The notes under the pieces: model-generated
What the model saw: only the letters and a program-made list of their open reading frames with translations
The model's database searches: none
Told to the model about the DNA's origin: nothing
Shown here: positions 17,465 to 26,017 of the stretch, piece by piece
Position numbering within the stretch: position 1 is the stretch's first letter
Layout of the letters: the number at the start of each line of letters is the position of its first letter
From: an uncultured bacterium
Lineage (GTDB): Bacteria > Verrucomicrobiota > Lentisphaeria > Victivallales > UBA1829
DNA length: 64,000 nt
Reading direction: 5' to 3'
Assembly (NCBI GenBank): GCA_900549415.1
Contig: URNX01000012.1
Span: 17,552-81,551, forward strand
Translations under genes and position numbers: made by a program

Positions 17465-17493
17465 TTGAAAATTCACTGAAAACGGAGTATCTT
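17465..17493 (+). promoter_or_regulatory. Promoter of the aminotransferase gene
   Basis: TTGAAA (17465-17470), 17-base spacer, TATCTT (17488-17493), 43 bases before the start codon. It separates the aminotransferase from the GH13 gene, which ends 37 bases earlier. Confidence 0.5.
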
Positions 17494-17535
17494 ACCGCAA
17501 TAATTACCCTGAACCAACCCATAAGGAAGGCACCC

Positions 17536-18774
17536 ATGTCGGAAAGTTTTCTTCAGAAAGCCTTTGCCCAGCGCATCGGCGGCGAAAAATTCGGAAAAGA
17601 CACCAAAATCTACAAGTTTGAAAAAATCAAACGCGCAAAACGCGAAGCCCAGGCGAAAAACCCGGGAATGAAGCTCATCGACATGGGCGTCGGCGAACCC
17701 GACGACATGGCGTTCCCCGCCGTCGTCAAAAAGCTCCAGGAGGAGTGCGCAAAGTGGGAAAACCGCATCTACGCGGACAACGGCGTTCTCGAATTCAAAC
17801 AGGCGGCCGCCCGCTACATGAAGGCTCTCTACGGAGTCGAGCTCGACCCCGAAACCGAAGTCTGCCACGCAATCGGAAGCAAATCCGCGCTCACCCTTCT
17901 CCCCGCATGCTTCATCAACCCCGGCGACATCACCGTCATCACAATCCCCGGATATCCCGTCCTCGGAACATGGACCGAATACCTCGGCGGCGAAATGGTC
18001 AAGCTCCCGCTCCTTGAGGAAAACGGTTACCTCCCAGACCTCGAAAGCCTGACGGAAGATCAGCGCAAACGCGCAAAGCTCCTCTATCTCAACTACCCGA
18101 ACAACCCGACCGGCGCTTCCGCAACCGTCGAGTTCTTCACCAAAGCCGTTGAGTTCGCAAAGAAGAACAATATTCTCATCGTCAGCGACGCCGCGTACGC
18201 TCCGCTGAACTTCGTCGGAAAGCCGCTCAGCATCCTCTCCATCCCCGGAGCAAAGGATGTCGCGGTCGAACTTCACTCCATGTCCAAAGGATTCAACATG
18301 ACCGGCTGGCGTCTCAGCTGGGTCTGCGGAAACCCGCTCGCCGTCAAAGCATTCGCAACCGTCAAGGACAATGCGGACAGCGGACAGTTCATCGCGATTC
18401 AGAAGGCAGCCATCGCCGCTCTCGACGACCAGGCGGCCATCACCCCCATGATCAGCGCCAAGTACGAACGCCGCCTCAAGAGCATGGTCGAAACCCTCAA
18501 AAAGCTCGGTTTCAACGCAAAAGTCCCCGCCGGCTCCTTCTATCTCTATGTGAAGGCTCCGAAAGCAGCTTCCGACGGAACCGTCTTCTCCTCCGGCGAA
18601 GATTTCAGCCAGTGGCTCATCAAGAACAAACTCATCAGCGCCGTTCCCTGGGACGACGTCGGTCCCTACATCCGTTTCGGTGCAACTTTCGTCGCCCGCG
18701 GCGGACAGAAGGAAGAGGAAGAAGTCCTTGCCGAATTCGCCAGACGTCTTTCCGACGCCAAGTTCACATTCTGA
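17536..18774 (+). CDS. Class I/II aminotransferase, probable LL-diaminopimelate aminotransferase (DapL type)
   Basis: A 412-residue fold-type I PLP aminotransferase. Recognisable are DMGVGEPDDMAFPAVV, RIYADNGVLEFKQAAARYM, YLNYPNNPTGA (binding the substrate carboxylate), VSDAAYAPLNF and the PLP lysine in HSMSKGFNMTGWRLSW, with the closing VPWDDVGPYIRFGATF. The pattern is closest to DapL-like enzymes that convert tetrahydrodipicolinate to LL-diaminopimelate; DapL is the usual lysine and peptidoglycan route in PVC bacteria. An aspartate or alanine aminotransferase cannot be excluded. The start at 17536 follows AAGGAAGG. No other lysine gene is nearby. Confidence 0.78.
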   Translation: MSESFLQKAFAQRIGGEKFGKDTKIYKFEKIKRAKREAQAKNPGMKLIDMGVGEPDDMAFPAVVKKLQEECAKWENRIYADNGVLEFKQAAARYMKALYGVELDPETEVCHAIGSKSALTLLPACFINPGDITVITIPGYPVLGTWTEYLGGEMVKLPLLEENGYLPDLESLTEDQRKRAKLLYLNYPNNPTGASATVEFFTKAVEFAKKNNILIVSDAAYAPLNFVGKPLSILSIPGAKDVAVELHSMSKGFNMTGWRLSWVCGNPLAVKAFATVKDNADSGQFIAIQKAAIAALDDQAAITPMISAKYERRLKSMVETLKKLGFNAKVPAGSFYLYVKAPKAASDGTVFSSGEDFSQWLIKNKLISAVPWDDVGPYIRFGATFVARGGQKEEEEVLAEFARRLSDAKFTF

Positions 18775-18789
18775 ATGAACTGAAAGGCC

Positions 18790-18816
18790 GCCGGATGCGT
18801 CCCGTGCGCATCCGGC
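18790..18816 (+). terminator. Strong hairpin between aminotransferase and kinase genes
   Basis: A perfect 10-base stem (GCCGGATGCG with CGCATCCGGC) and 7-base loop lie 15 bases after the stop codon, followed by ATTTCT rather than a clean T run. It is probably a terminator or attenuator. Confidence 0.6.
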
Positions 18817-18828
18817 ATTTCTGCAATC

Positions 18829-21804
18829 ATGAGCGATACGCGGAAAATAACGGAACAGACCGACACCGTTACCGGATTGGAAACCGTTCACCTCGAAGCG
18901 GATGCTCTCTCCGCTCCGCACGACACGCTCGAAGAGACCGCACGGATCAGTCTCGAAAATCTTGAAATGACCGCGGATGACGTCCTCGCCTCCCTCACCC
19001 GGAAGCCGCAGGACAAATACAAATTCCGCAAGAGCCTCGGTCAGGGCGGAATGAAAGTCGTCATTCAGGTCAAGGATCGCGACACCACGCGAAACATCGC
19101 AATGGCGATGCTCCCCGACGCGCAGTCGCGCCCGAAACAGGATATCCTCCGCTTCATCGAAGAGGCCCGGATCACCGCCAGCCTCGAACATCCGAACATC
19201 GTCCCCGTACATGATATCGGCGTTGACGACTACGGTTCCCCTTACTTCACCATGAAGCTCATCCGCGGCGAAAACCTCGCCGCCGTTCTCCGCAAACTCC
19301 ACGACCGCAACCCCGCGTATCTCGAACGCTACACGCTCGACAAGCTCCTGCGGGTCTTTGTGAAAGTATGCAACGGCGTCGCATTCGCCCATTCAAAAGG
19401 AGTTCTGCATCTCGACCTCAAACCGGAAAACATTCAGCTCGGAGACTACGGCGAAGTGATTCTCATGGACTGGGGACTCGCCAAACTCGTCTCCGTCCCC
19501 GAAAAGGATGCGAAGGACAAACTGGAAGACGATCCGCTTCCGCAGTACTCCGCCGGACGCACCGGAGACGGCATCCGCAAGGGAACTCCGGGCTACATGG
19601 CGCCCGAACAGGCCGCCGGGAAAAACAGTCTCAAAAGCGTCCGGACAGACATCTACTCCCTCGGCGCGATTCTCTATTCCATCCTCACGTTCTGCAATCC
19701 GCTGGAAGGGAACGACCTCAAACAGCTGCTCGTCAAAACGATCCGCGGCGAAATCATCCCGCCCTCGCAGCGCGCTCCCGACAACTTCATTCCCGCGAGT
19801 CTCGAAGCCGTCGTGCGCAAGGCAATGTCCGTCGCTCCCGCCGACCGCTATGCGACCGCAAAGGAAATACGCAACGAAGTTCTCGCGTTTCTCAGCGGTT
19901 ACGCAACCCACGCCGAACGCGCAACGCTGCTCAAACGGACCGTTCTTCTCATCCGCCGCCACCGCATCACCGCAATTGCAATCGCGGCGGCAATCATCAT
20001 CGGACTGGGCGCCGCCATTTACGCCGCAGTCGACTACAACCGGAGTCATGCCGACTGGATCACACTGTGCGATATGGATTTCACCGATCCGGAGCTTCCG
20101 CTCGACAAACTCGCCTTCTACGATGCTTTTCTGAACGAGAAAACCGCTCCCTGGCCCCGCTCGCCGGAGGGACTGAAGGTGAAACGCGGCCAGTGGCTCT
20201 GGCTTACTGATCCCGGCATCCGCGAAAACGTCCGCATCGTCATCGAATTCTCAACCACCGGATCCGGAGGCGGACTCGACGTCTGCATCAATGCGCGCCG
20301 CCGCCCGATGAAGGAATGGCACAATTTCCCGCAGGGATACGGCGCATGGACCACCGGCGCGCTCAACGGAATGGATCAGATCGTCAAAAATGAATCTGCC
20401 GGCGCATCGCCCGAAATGATCGCATCTTCGCTCGCGCGCAAGTACCGTCCCGGAGAAAAACTCCACACACTTGAATTTTCCCGCCGCAACGACCAGCTGC
20501 ACTTGAAAATCGACCGGATCGAGCTCCATGCAACCGACCTGTTCCCGTTTGCGGGGCGCGATCTCGATTCCATTGGAATCCGCTCGTTCGACGGCACAAT
20601 CAGCCTCCGCAGCCTGAAAGTCTACCGTCTCGCCCTGCCCCTCAAGGCAAGCCCCGTCGTCGCGGGCGACTCGCTCGTCGAGACCCGCCATTTCCGCGAA
20701 GCGATCGAAAAATACCTCACGATTGCGGACGACTATGTGCGCGGCCCCGTTGCGGAAGAGGCTCTGGCGAAAGCGTACGTCACCGCCGCCTCCCACGTCG
20801 AAGATGCGCAGGAACGTTCGCAGATCCTGATCGGCGTCAAACGCCGTATCGCCTCGCGCTTCACGACATTCGCCTATCAGACCAAGATTCTCGAAATTGA
20901 TGCGCTCATGCTCTGGAAAAACGGAAACTGGCAGGCCTCGCTTTCCATTGTGAAAGACATCCTCCAGCGCAAGCCCGACAGCGCCATCATGCAGAGCATT
21001 CTCCAGCTCCCCCACGTCCGCCTGCCCGAATATCTGCTGCCCGAATTCATGGCGCGGATCGCGCAGACAAAGGATCTCTCACGCCTGAATCTCTCCGGAT
21101 TCGGCGTGAACAATCTGCGTCCGCTCGCGGGAAAGAGCCTCACATACCTCGACTGCTCCAACAACAGCCTGACTTCGCTTTCCGGACTCGAATGGATGCA
21201 GCTGGAATACCTCGACTGCTCCGGCAACCGCATCTCCTCCATCGAACCGCTCCGCGGAATGCCGCTGCAGACTCTGCTCTGTCAGTCGAATCAGATTTCC
21301 GATCTTACTCCGCTGGATTCACGGAACCTGAAGGAACTCAACTGCGCCTGGAACATGATCCGCTCGCTCGACTCCCTGCGCGGCTTCTCGCTCGAACGCC
21401 TCGCCTGCCGCGGAAACGGCATTGAAAACCTCGAGCCTCTTCGCGGAATGCCGCTGAAACGTCTGGATGCAGGCATGAACCCGCTTGATTCCATCGAACC
21501 GCTCCGCGGACTTCCGCTTGAACTGCTGCGTCTGGATGCAACCCCGATTGAATCCATCGAACCGCTCCGCGACCAGCCGCTCGCGCTCCTCTCAATCGCA
21601 AACTGCGCAAAAATCAAAGATTTCTCAGCGCTGAACTCACTCCGGGAACTGGAACTGATCGTCATTCCGGATCAGACCCCGCAGGAAACTCTGGACGCCC
21701 TGCAGCGTCAGTCTCCCGCAATCATGATCTTCAACTCCGACCGTGAAGGCAAATACGGCGATATCGAAAACTTTCTCTTCCGCGACACTGCGCAGCAGCG
21801 CTGA
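18829..21804 (+). CDS. Membrane Ser/Thr protein kinase-like protein with leucine-rich repeats
   Basis: A 991-residue protein. The kinase domain spans about 66-360: glycine loop GQGGMK (71-76), alpha-C Glu111 or Glu112, HLDLKPEN (194-201, Asp196 catalytic, Leu in place of Arg), DWG (214-216), APE (258-260). The usual VAIK lysine position reads IAMAML, with Ala93; Lys76 in the glycine loop may take its place, as in WNK kinases. One transmembrane helix lies at about 381-401, so the rest (a jelly-roll-like part, a helical TPR-like part at about 620-740, and eight 21-residue leucine-rich repeats, 763-931) is probably outside the cytoplasm. It probably senses an extracytoplasmic ligand; partners are unknown. 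Confidence 0.88.
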   Translation: MSDTRKITEQTDTVTGLETVHLEADALSAPHDTLEETARISLENLEMTADDVLASLTRKPQDKYKFRKSLGQGGMKVVIQVKDRDTTRNIAMAMLPDAQSRPKQDILRFIEEARITASLEHPNIVPVHDIGVDDYGSPYFTMKLIRGENLAAVLRKLHDRNPAYLERYTLDKLLRVFVKVCNGVAFAHSKGVLHLDLKPENIQLGDYGEVILMDWGLAKLVSVPEKDAKDKLEDDPLPQYSAGRTGDGIRKGTPGYMAPEQAAGKNSLKSVRTDIYSLGAILYSILTFCNPLEGNDLKQLLVKTIRGEIIPPSQRAPDNFIPASLEAVVRKAMSVAPADRYATAKEIRNEVLAFLSGYATHAERATLLKRTVLLIRRHRITAIAIAAAIIIGLGAAIYAAVDYNRSHADWITLCDMDFTDPELPLDKLAFYDAFLNEKTAPWPRSPEGLKVKRGQWLWLTDPGIRENVRIVIEFSTTGSGGGLDVCINARRRPMKEWHNFPQGYGAWTTGALNGMDQIVKNESAGASPEMIASSLARKYRPGEKLHTLEFSRRNDQLHLKIDRIELHATDLFPFAGRDLDSIGIRSFDGTISLRSLKVYRLALPLKASPVVAGDSLVETRHFREAIEKYLTIADDYVRGPVAEEALAKAYVTAASHVEDAQERSQILIGVKRRIASRFTTFAYQTKILEIDALMLWKNGNWQASLSIVKDILQRKPDSAIMQSILQLPHVRLPEYLLPEFMARIAQTKDLSRLNLSGFGVNNLRPLAGKSLTYLDCSNNSLTSLSGLEWMQLEYLDCSGNRISSIEPLRGMPLQTLLCQSNQISDLTPLDSRNLKELNCAWNMIRSLDSLRGFSLERLACRGNGIENLEPLRGMPLKRLDAGMNPLDSIEPLRGLPLELLRLDATPIESIEPLRDQPLALLSIANCAKIKDFSALNSLRELELIVIPDQTPQETLDALQRQSPAIMIFNSDREGKYGDIENFLFRDTAQQR
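21115..21621 (+). repeat. Eight leucine-rich repeats in the kinase gene
   Basis: Seven units of 63 bases and one of 66 encode the pattern (L/I)xPLRGxPLxxLxCxxNxIxS. The units differ in sequence, so this is an old protein repeat, not a recent DNA expansion. Confidence 0.85.
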
Positions 21805-21808
21805 CACA

Positions 21809-22711
21809 TCACATCTGCATGTTTTTCTTGCGGTAGTCGCGCGGAGACATTCCGCAGACCCGGCGGAACTCGGCGGAAAAATAGAGCTGGCTTGCATATC
21901 CGACCCGGTACGCAATGGTCTTGATCGGCGCACGGCTCTCCAGCAAAAACGAACGTGCGGCGCGCATCCGCTCTTCTATCATGAAATCAATCGGGGCTTT
22001 CCCGATATGCGTCCGAAACAGACGGAACAGCGAACCGGAACTGATTCCAAACTCTCCGCACAGCCCGTCGATCGTCAGCGGCTGATTGAAATTCTCCTTG
22101 ATGAAATTCACGATCCGCAGCAGCTGTTCCGGATATTCCCCGCTCCCCAGATCGCTCGAAAGCTCCAGCAGAAGCGCATACGCGCGCACGGAAAGTTCAT
22201 TTGCAAATCCCGCCGGACGACGTTCCAGAAGCGCGAAAAGCTCCTCGTACATCCCCGCGACCTTCTGCTCGCTGCGAACCCGGAACTGCGCAACGCTCAT
22301 CAGATTCAGTGAGTTCAGAAGCGACATCAGCGAACTGCCGACCATCGAAACCGTGTACTTCATGCCGTATTCCGTCAGCACGCTCATCCGCTCGTCCGCT
22401 CCGGGATGCACAATGAACAGATCCCCCGGATGACACTCGTAGCGCTGACCGTTTGCAATGTATTCAAACACGCCTTCCCGCACGAATTCCAAAGCAAAAG
22501 TCAGCGAATTTCTCCGCTCGCGCCAGCAGCCGTAAATGAACTCGTCGCGTCCGCCGAACTGCACCTGAAGCCCCCAGCTCTCCGGCGGCGGGCTCATGAC
22601 CGGAAAAATGAAATGATGACGCGGGTAGTCGTCCACATTCTGTCCGAACAGCGAATGTCCCTCCGGAAGCATGCTCTTTACATTGCGCACTTTACCGAAA
22701 ATCTGCGGCAT
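21809..22711 (-). CDS. AraC-family transcriptional regulator
   Basis: A 300-residue regulator with an N-terminal cupin-type domain (YECHPGDLFIVHPGADERM, about residues 88-106) and a C-terminal AraC DNA-binding domain (about 200-298: LCGEFGISSGSLFRLFRTHI, IAYRVGYASQLYFSAEFRRV, GMSPRDYRKK). It is divergent from the GH63-type gene. Its start codon and ribosome site lie within a 21-base-spaced direct repeat, so it probably controls its own translation start region as well as the glycosidase promoter. It ends 4 bases from the converging kinase gene. Confidence 0.92.
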   Translation of the reverse strand: MPQIFGKVRNVKSMLPEGHSLFGQNVDDYPRHHFIFPVMSPPPESWGLQVQFGGRDEFIYGCWRERRNSLTFALEFVREGVFEYIANGQRYECHPGDLFIVHPGADERMSVLTEYGMKYTVSMVGSSLMSLLNSLNLMSVAQFRVRSEQKVAGMYEELFALLERRPAGFANELSVRAYALLLELSSDLGSGEYPEQLLRIVNFIKENFNQPLTIDGLCGEFGISSGSLFRLFRTHIGKAPIDFMIEERMRAARSFLLESRAPIKTIAYRVGYASQLYFSAEFRRVCGMSPRDYRKKNMQM

Positions 22712-22750
22712 TGTCAGGATTCCTTATATAATTGTCAGGATCTCATATAT
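22710..22750. repeat. Direct repeat, probable AraC operator of the GH63 unit
   Basis: ATTGTCAGGAT occurs at 22710-22720 and 22731-22741, each followed within a few bases by ATATA(T); period 21 bases. The first copy overlaps the regulator's own start codon. The conserved length, counting the tail, is about 16 of 20. Confidence 0.75.
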
Positions 22751-22835
22751 TTTTCCCGTTTTTCCATGTTGCCACTTTTGAAAAAGCGCAGTATAATGTA
22801 TCGCATAAAACAACAACATGCAAGGGAACTTCGCA

Positions 22836-24434
22836 ATGAACACGGAAAAAATCCTCAACATCTGGGGAAAAGGGCAGATTCTCGCCCTCTCCGCTCTCGA
22901 CGGGCAAACCAGCAGTCGGCACGGACTCGTCTTCACCACTGCGGAAAAGGAATTCGCACTGCTACCGCGATGGCCGTTCAACTCTGGAAAAATAGCCTTC
23001 GCCGGCGCTCCCGAAAATCTCTTCCTCGCCTCCGACATGCTCGAAAGCAGCGGCGTCAAAGCCGCATTTGTCGACGCCTTTCACTTCCTGATCGAAGCGG
23101 AAAACGTCTCGCTCGACCTGCCCCCGGAGCTCGCCGTCCTGCACGAAGGAAAGCGCATTCTCATCGGCACAAAAGCAAATTTCAACCCGGAACTCATCCG
23201 CATCGACCTCGACTCGATTCTCGCGGAACGCAAGCGCTATTTTGAAGAGCTCCCCGACTTTTCCTCCACGGATACCGCGCGCCGCACCCTCGCAAAAGCC
23301 TATTCACAGCTGAAAGGGCAGATCTGCTCTCCCGAAGGATTCAACGCACTGCACCGCTGGACCACCCCCGACCGCTGGCCGCACCGCCACGCATGGCTTT
23401 GGGACAGCGTCTTCCATGCGCTGGGACTCCGTCACATCGATCCCGCACTCGCACTCGAAACGCTCGAAGCGGTCCTCGACCGCCAGCAGCCGGACGGACT
23501 CATTCCGCACATGATGGGCGTCGACTGCGTTTCACACTTCACTCAGCCTCCGGTTCTTGCTTTCGGCATCTCGGAAGTTCTGAAAATGAAAAATGATGAA
23601 GCTTTTCTCCGCCGCGCCTTTCCGAAACTCGAACGCTACGTTGAATGGATCATGCACCACCGCGACTCCGACGGACTCGGTCTCGTCGAATGGGACATTG
23701 AGGGCAATCCGCTCTGCCGGAGCGGTGAAAGCGGCATGGACAACTCCCCTCGTTTCGACTCCGCAACCCAGCTCGACGCCCCCGACTTCAATGCGTTTCT
23801 TTCTCTGGAATGCGAATGTCTTGCGCGCTTTGCCGAATCCCTGAATCTTCCGGAAAAAGCCGCATTCTGGCAGGCGCATCACAACCGTCTGAACAGTCTG
23901 ATGAATGAACTGCTCTGGGATGAAGAGTCCCGCATCTATATGGATCGCGACGTCATCACAAGCAAGCGCACGGGTATTTCAGCCTCCTCTGGATTTCTCC
24001 CGCTCATCTGCGGCGCACCGTCGCAGGAACAGGCGGAAAAACTGCTTGCGAACCTCTGCGATCCCGCCACCTTTGCAACGCCCTTCCGCATTCCCTCCAT
24101 CAGCCGGAAAAACATGGAAGCCTACGCAAAAGACATGTGGCGCGGTCCCGTCTGGATCAACATCAACTGGCTGATTGCGTTCGGACTTGAACGTTACGGC
24201 ATGACCGCCGACACCCGCCGGATTCTTTCCGAAACCGTTGCGGAAGAGGAGAAATTCTACCTCAAATACGGAACTTTCTTTGAGTTTTACGACGACCGGA
24301 ACGAATGCGATCCCCCGCTTCTCTGCCGCAAAGGCAAATGCGCCCCTGAAATCAGCCCGTACAATCAGGTCTTCCACGATTACGGCTGGAGCGCCACGCT
24401 TTACATCGACATGCTCGCCAAGCTGAAGAGCTGA
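22836..24434 (+). CDS. GH63-type glycoside hydrolase ((alpha/alpha)6 barrel)
   Basis: A 532-residue protein of the GH63/GH-G clan, related to mannosyl-oligosaccharide glucosidase and mannosylglycerate hydrolase. Diagnostic segments are HAWLWDSVFHALGLRHID, QQPDGLIPHMM, ESGMDNSPRFD (likely catalytic Asp), KDMWRGPVWININWLI and, near the end, YNQVFHDYGWSATLYI. A beta-rich N-terminal domain of about 150 residues precedes the barrel. No signal peptide is seen, so it acts in the cytoplasm on an imported alpha-glycoside. The ATG at 22836 follows AAGGGA; the one at 22818 lacks a ribosome site. Confidence 0.85.
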   Translation: MNTEKILNIWGKGQILALSALDGQTSSRHGLVFTTAEKEFALLPRWPFNSGKIAFAGAPENLFLASDMLESSGVKAAFVDAFHFLIEAENVSLDLPPELAVLHEGKRILIGTKANFNPELIRIDLDSILAERKRYFEELPDFSSTDTARRTLAKAYSQLKGQICSPEGFNALHRWTTPDRWPHRHAWLWDSVFHALGLRHIDPALALETLEAVLDRQQPDGLIPHMMGVDCVSHFTQPPVLAFGISEVLKMKNDEAFLRRAFPKLERYVEWIMHHRDSDGLGLVEWDIEGNPLCRSGESGMDNSPRFDSATQLDAPDFNAFLSLECECLARFAESLNLPEKAAFWQAHHNRLNSLMNELLWDEESRIYMDRDVITSKRTGISASSGFLPLICGAPSQEQAEKLLANLCDPATFATPFRIPSISRKNMEAYAKDMWRGPVWININWLIAFGLERYGMTADTRRILSETVAEEEKFYLKYGTFFEFYDDRNECDPPLLCRKGKCAPEISPYNQVFHDYGWSATLYIDMLAKLKS

Positions 24435-24514
24435 GAAGTCCGGCAAATCTTTACGCCCCCGCGGGTCTTCCTCTTCCACCCGTCGGGGGATGTTACAAAA
24501 AAAGAAAACTTCAC

Positions 24515-24543
24515 TTGCAAAATAATTTACATTGCAGTATAGT
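24515..24543 (+). promoter_or_regulatory. Promoter and possible operator of the antitoxin-like gene
   Basis: TTGCAA (24515-24520), 17-base spacer, TATAGT (24538-24543). A partial palindrome GTAT-N6-ATAC (24537-24550) covers the -10 box, where a RelB-type repressor could bind. Confidence 0.5.
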
Positions 24544-24581
24544 ATCATACAAACAAAAACGTTTAACAGAAGAGGACACTC

Positions 24582-24875
24582 ATGCCCAATACACTCGTAC
24601 AGTTCCGAATTGATGATACCCTGCGCAGACAAGCAAGTGATCTCTGCACAAAACTGGGCTTCGATTTGACTACCTATTTGCGAATGAGCCTTGCGAAACT
24701 GGTTCAGGAACAGGGTGTTCCTTTTGCTGTAAAGCTGAACACAGCACCGACCGCAGCCGAAGCCCTTGCCGCGATGCGGAAACTTTCAGAGATCTCCAGG
24801 GAAAACGGAAATTCACAGATGACTTTAGATGAAATCAACTCAGAGATCTCTGCAGTTAAAATCGACAAGCATTAA
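24582..24875 (+). CDS. RelB/DinJ-family antitoxin-like protein (orphan)
   Basis: A 97-residue protein with the ribbon-helix-helix start of RelB/DinJ antitoxins: VQFRIDDTLRRQASDLCTKL then LGFDLTTYLRMSLAKLV, the beta strand and two helices that bind DNA as a dimer. The rest is helical and acidic, as in toxin-neutralising tails. No RelE/YafQ-type toxin follows: the next 134 bases hold only a 17-codon frame before the GntR-type gene. It may be an orphan antitoxin that now acts only as a regulator, or the remnant of a lost toxin-antitoxin pair. GAGGAC precedes the start. Confidence 0.82.
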   Translation: MPNTLVQFRIDDTLRRQASDLCTKLGFDLTTYLRMSLAKLVQEQGVPFAVKLNTAPTAAEALAAMRKLSEISRENGNSQMTLDEINSEISAVKIDKH

Positions 24876-25009
24876 CAGCCCTTTGCAATGCTAAAAAACA
24901 TCTTTGCAAGCCTTCCTCATCCATTCGTTGAGGTCCGTTGAAAAAAAAGCGCGGTCCTCTTGATTTTTCCACGCTTGATGCTATTTTTTCTGAAACTCAG
25001 AGGAATTTT

Positions 25010-26017
25010 ATGGAACAGAGCAAAACAGATCGCCTGAAGCGACACATTCAGGACGCGATCCGGAACGGGGAGTTCCCGCCGGGCTCAACTCTGCCTTCCG
25101 TAAAACAGCTCTGCGCTCGGTACGGAGTCAGCAAACATACGGTCTCGCAGGCGCTCTCAAACCTCAACGAACAGCGGATCATCGAGGTTTCCCACGGACG
25201 AAAAACGCGCGTTCTCATGCCGGAAAAGAGAATCCGGCTCGTGCACTGCGGACACGGCGGACCCGATTTCTCGACTTTCTGGCAGCCGTTCTTCAATGGA
25301 ATTCTCAAGGAACTCGACCGGCACCCGGGCTTTCAGCTCACCGTTGAACCGCTCCGCATCCGCACCGCAACTCCGGAAAAACTGCCGCCGTGCCAGGGCG
25401 TCATTTCCATGGGAACCGATTCTGATGTTCTTCTCCGCGCCCTCCCCGAAGGAACACCTGCAATTTTCGTCTACGACTATCCCGAAACGACGCCGTGTTC
25501 GTGCGTCTCCTCCGATTTCATTCCCGCATTCCGCGAACTCGCGGAACTTCTCCGCGGACGACGCTCAATCGCCGTGTTCAATCAGTTTGAAAAAAATGAA
25601 ACACACGGAATCAATCTTCAGAAACTGCGTCTCTGCCGCGAAATCATGCGCGAAGCCGGACTGCGCGTGCGCGACGTCTACCGGAAAACGGGCGAGGATG
25701 CCATGACCTCCGGTTACCGGATGCTCCTCTCCCTCCGGGATGCTCCGCCGGACGCCGTTCTGCTCGGAACCGATGACATGGCGGTCGGCGTCTACCGCGC
25801 CGCGCATGAACTCGGACTGCGCATTCCCGATGATCTCGCCGTCTGCGGCTGCAACAATCTGCCCGTCGCGAACTTCCTGCTGCCCTCATTGACCACCATC
25901 ACTCTTGATGCAGAGGCGCAGGGCGAAACCGCGCTCCGGATGCTTATCGAACACCCGGAAGCCCCTGCGGTTCGCACGCTGTTCCCCGCCCGGCTGGTGC
26001 GCAGGGAATCGCTGTAA
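25010..26017 (+). CDS. GntR-type helix-turn-helix regulator with LacI-type sugar sensor
   Basis: A 335-residue regulator. Residues about 5-75 are a GntR winged helix (LKRHIQDAIRNGEFPPGSTL, LCARYGVSKHTVSQALSNL). The rest is a periplasmic-binding-protein-like sensor of LacI type (AVLLGTDDMAVGVYRAAHEL, IPDDLAVCGCNNL near the end). ATG 25010 follows AGAGGA; the longer frame would need TTG at 24938. A TTGATT/TATTTT promoter (24960-24987, spacer 16) lies upstream. It converges on the GH1 gene with no base between the two stop codons, and its target is not obvious; it could control the antitoxin-like gene or distant genes. Confidence 0.88.
   Translation: MEQSKTDRLKRHIQDAIRNGEFPPGSTLPSVKQLCARYGVSKHTVSQALSNLNEQRIIEVSHGRKTRVLMPEKRIRLVHCGHGGPDFSTFWQPFFNGILKELDRHPGFQLTVEPLRIRTATPEKLPPCQGVISMGTDSDVLLRALPEGTPAIFVYDYPETTPCSCVSSDFIPAFRELAELLRGRRSIAVFNQFEKNETHGINLQKLRLCREIMREAGLRVRDVYRKTGEDAMTSGYRMLLSLRDAPPDAVLLGTDDMAVGVYRAAHELGLRIPDDLAVCGCNNLPVANFLLPSLTTITLDAEAQGETALRMLIEHPEAPAVRTLFPARLVRRESL

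Noticed and set aside
17473..19392. Long minus-strand frame (639 codons) opposite the aminotransferase and kinase genes
   Set aside because: It lies wholly opposite two well-supported genes, has an odd composition rich in Glu, Val and Phe, no known motif and no ribosome site. It is a codon-usage shadow.
21115..21621. 63-base repeats as a possible tandem DNA repeat or CRISPR-like array
   Set aside because: They are in frame, diverged at DNA level and encode leucine-rich repeats.
24889..24942. 17-codon frame after the antitoxin-like gene as a toxin remnant
   Set aside because: MLKNIFASLPHPFVEVR is too short to assign to any toxin family; kept only as context.
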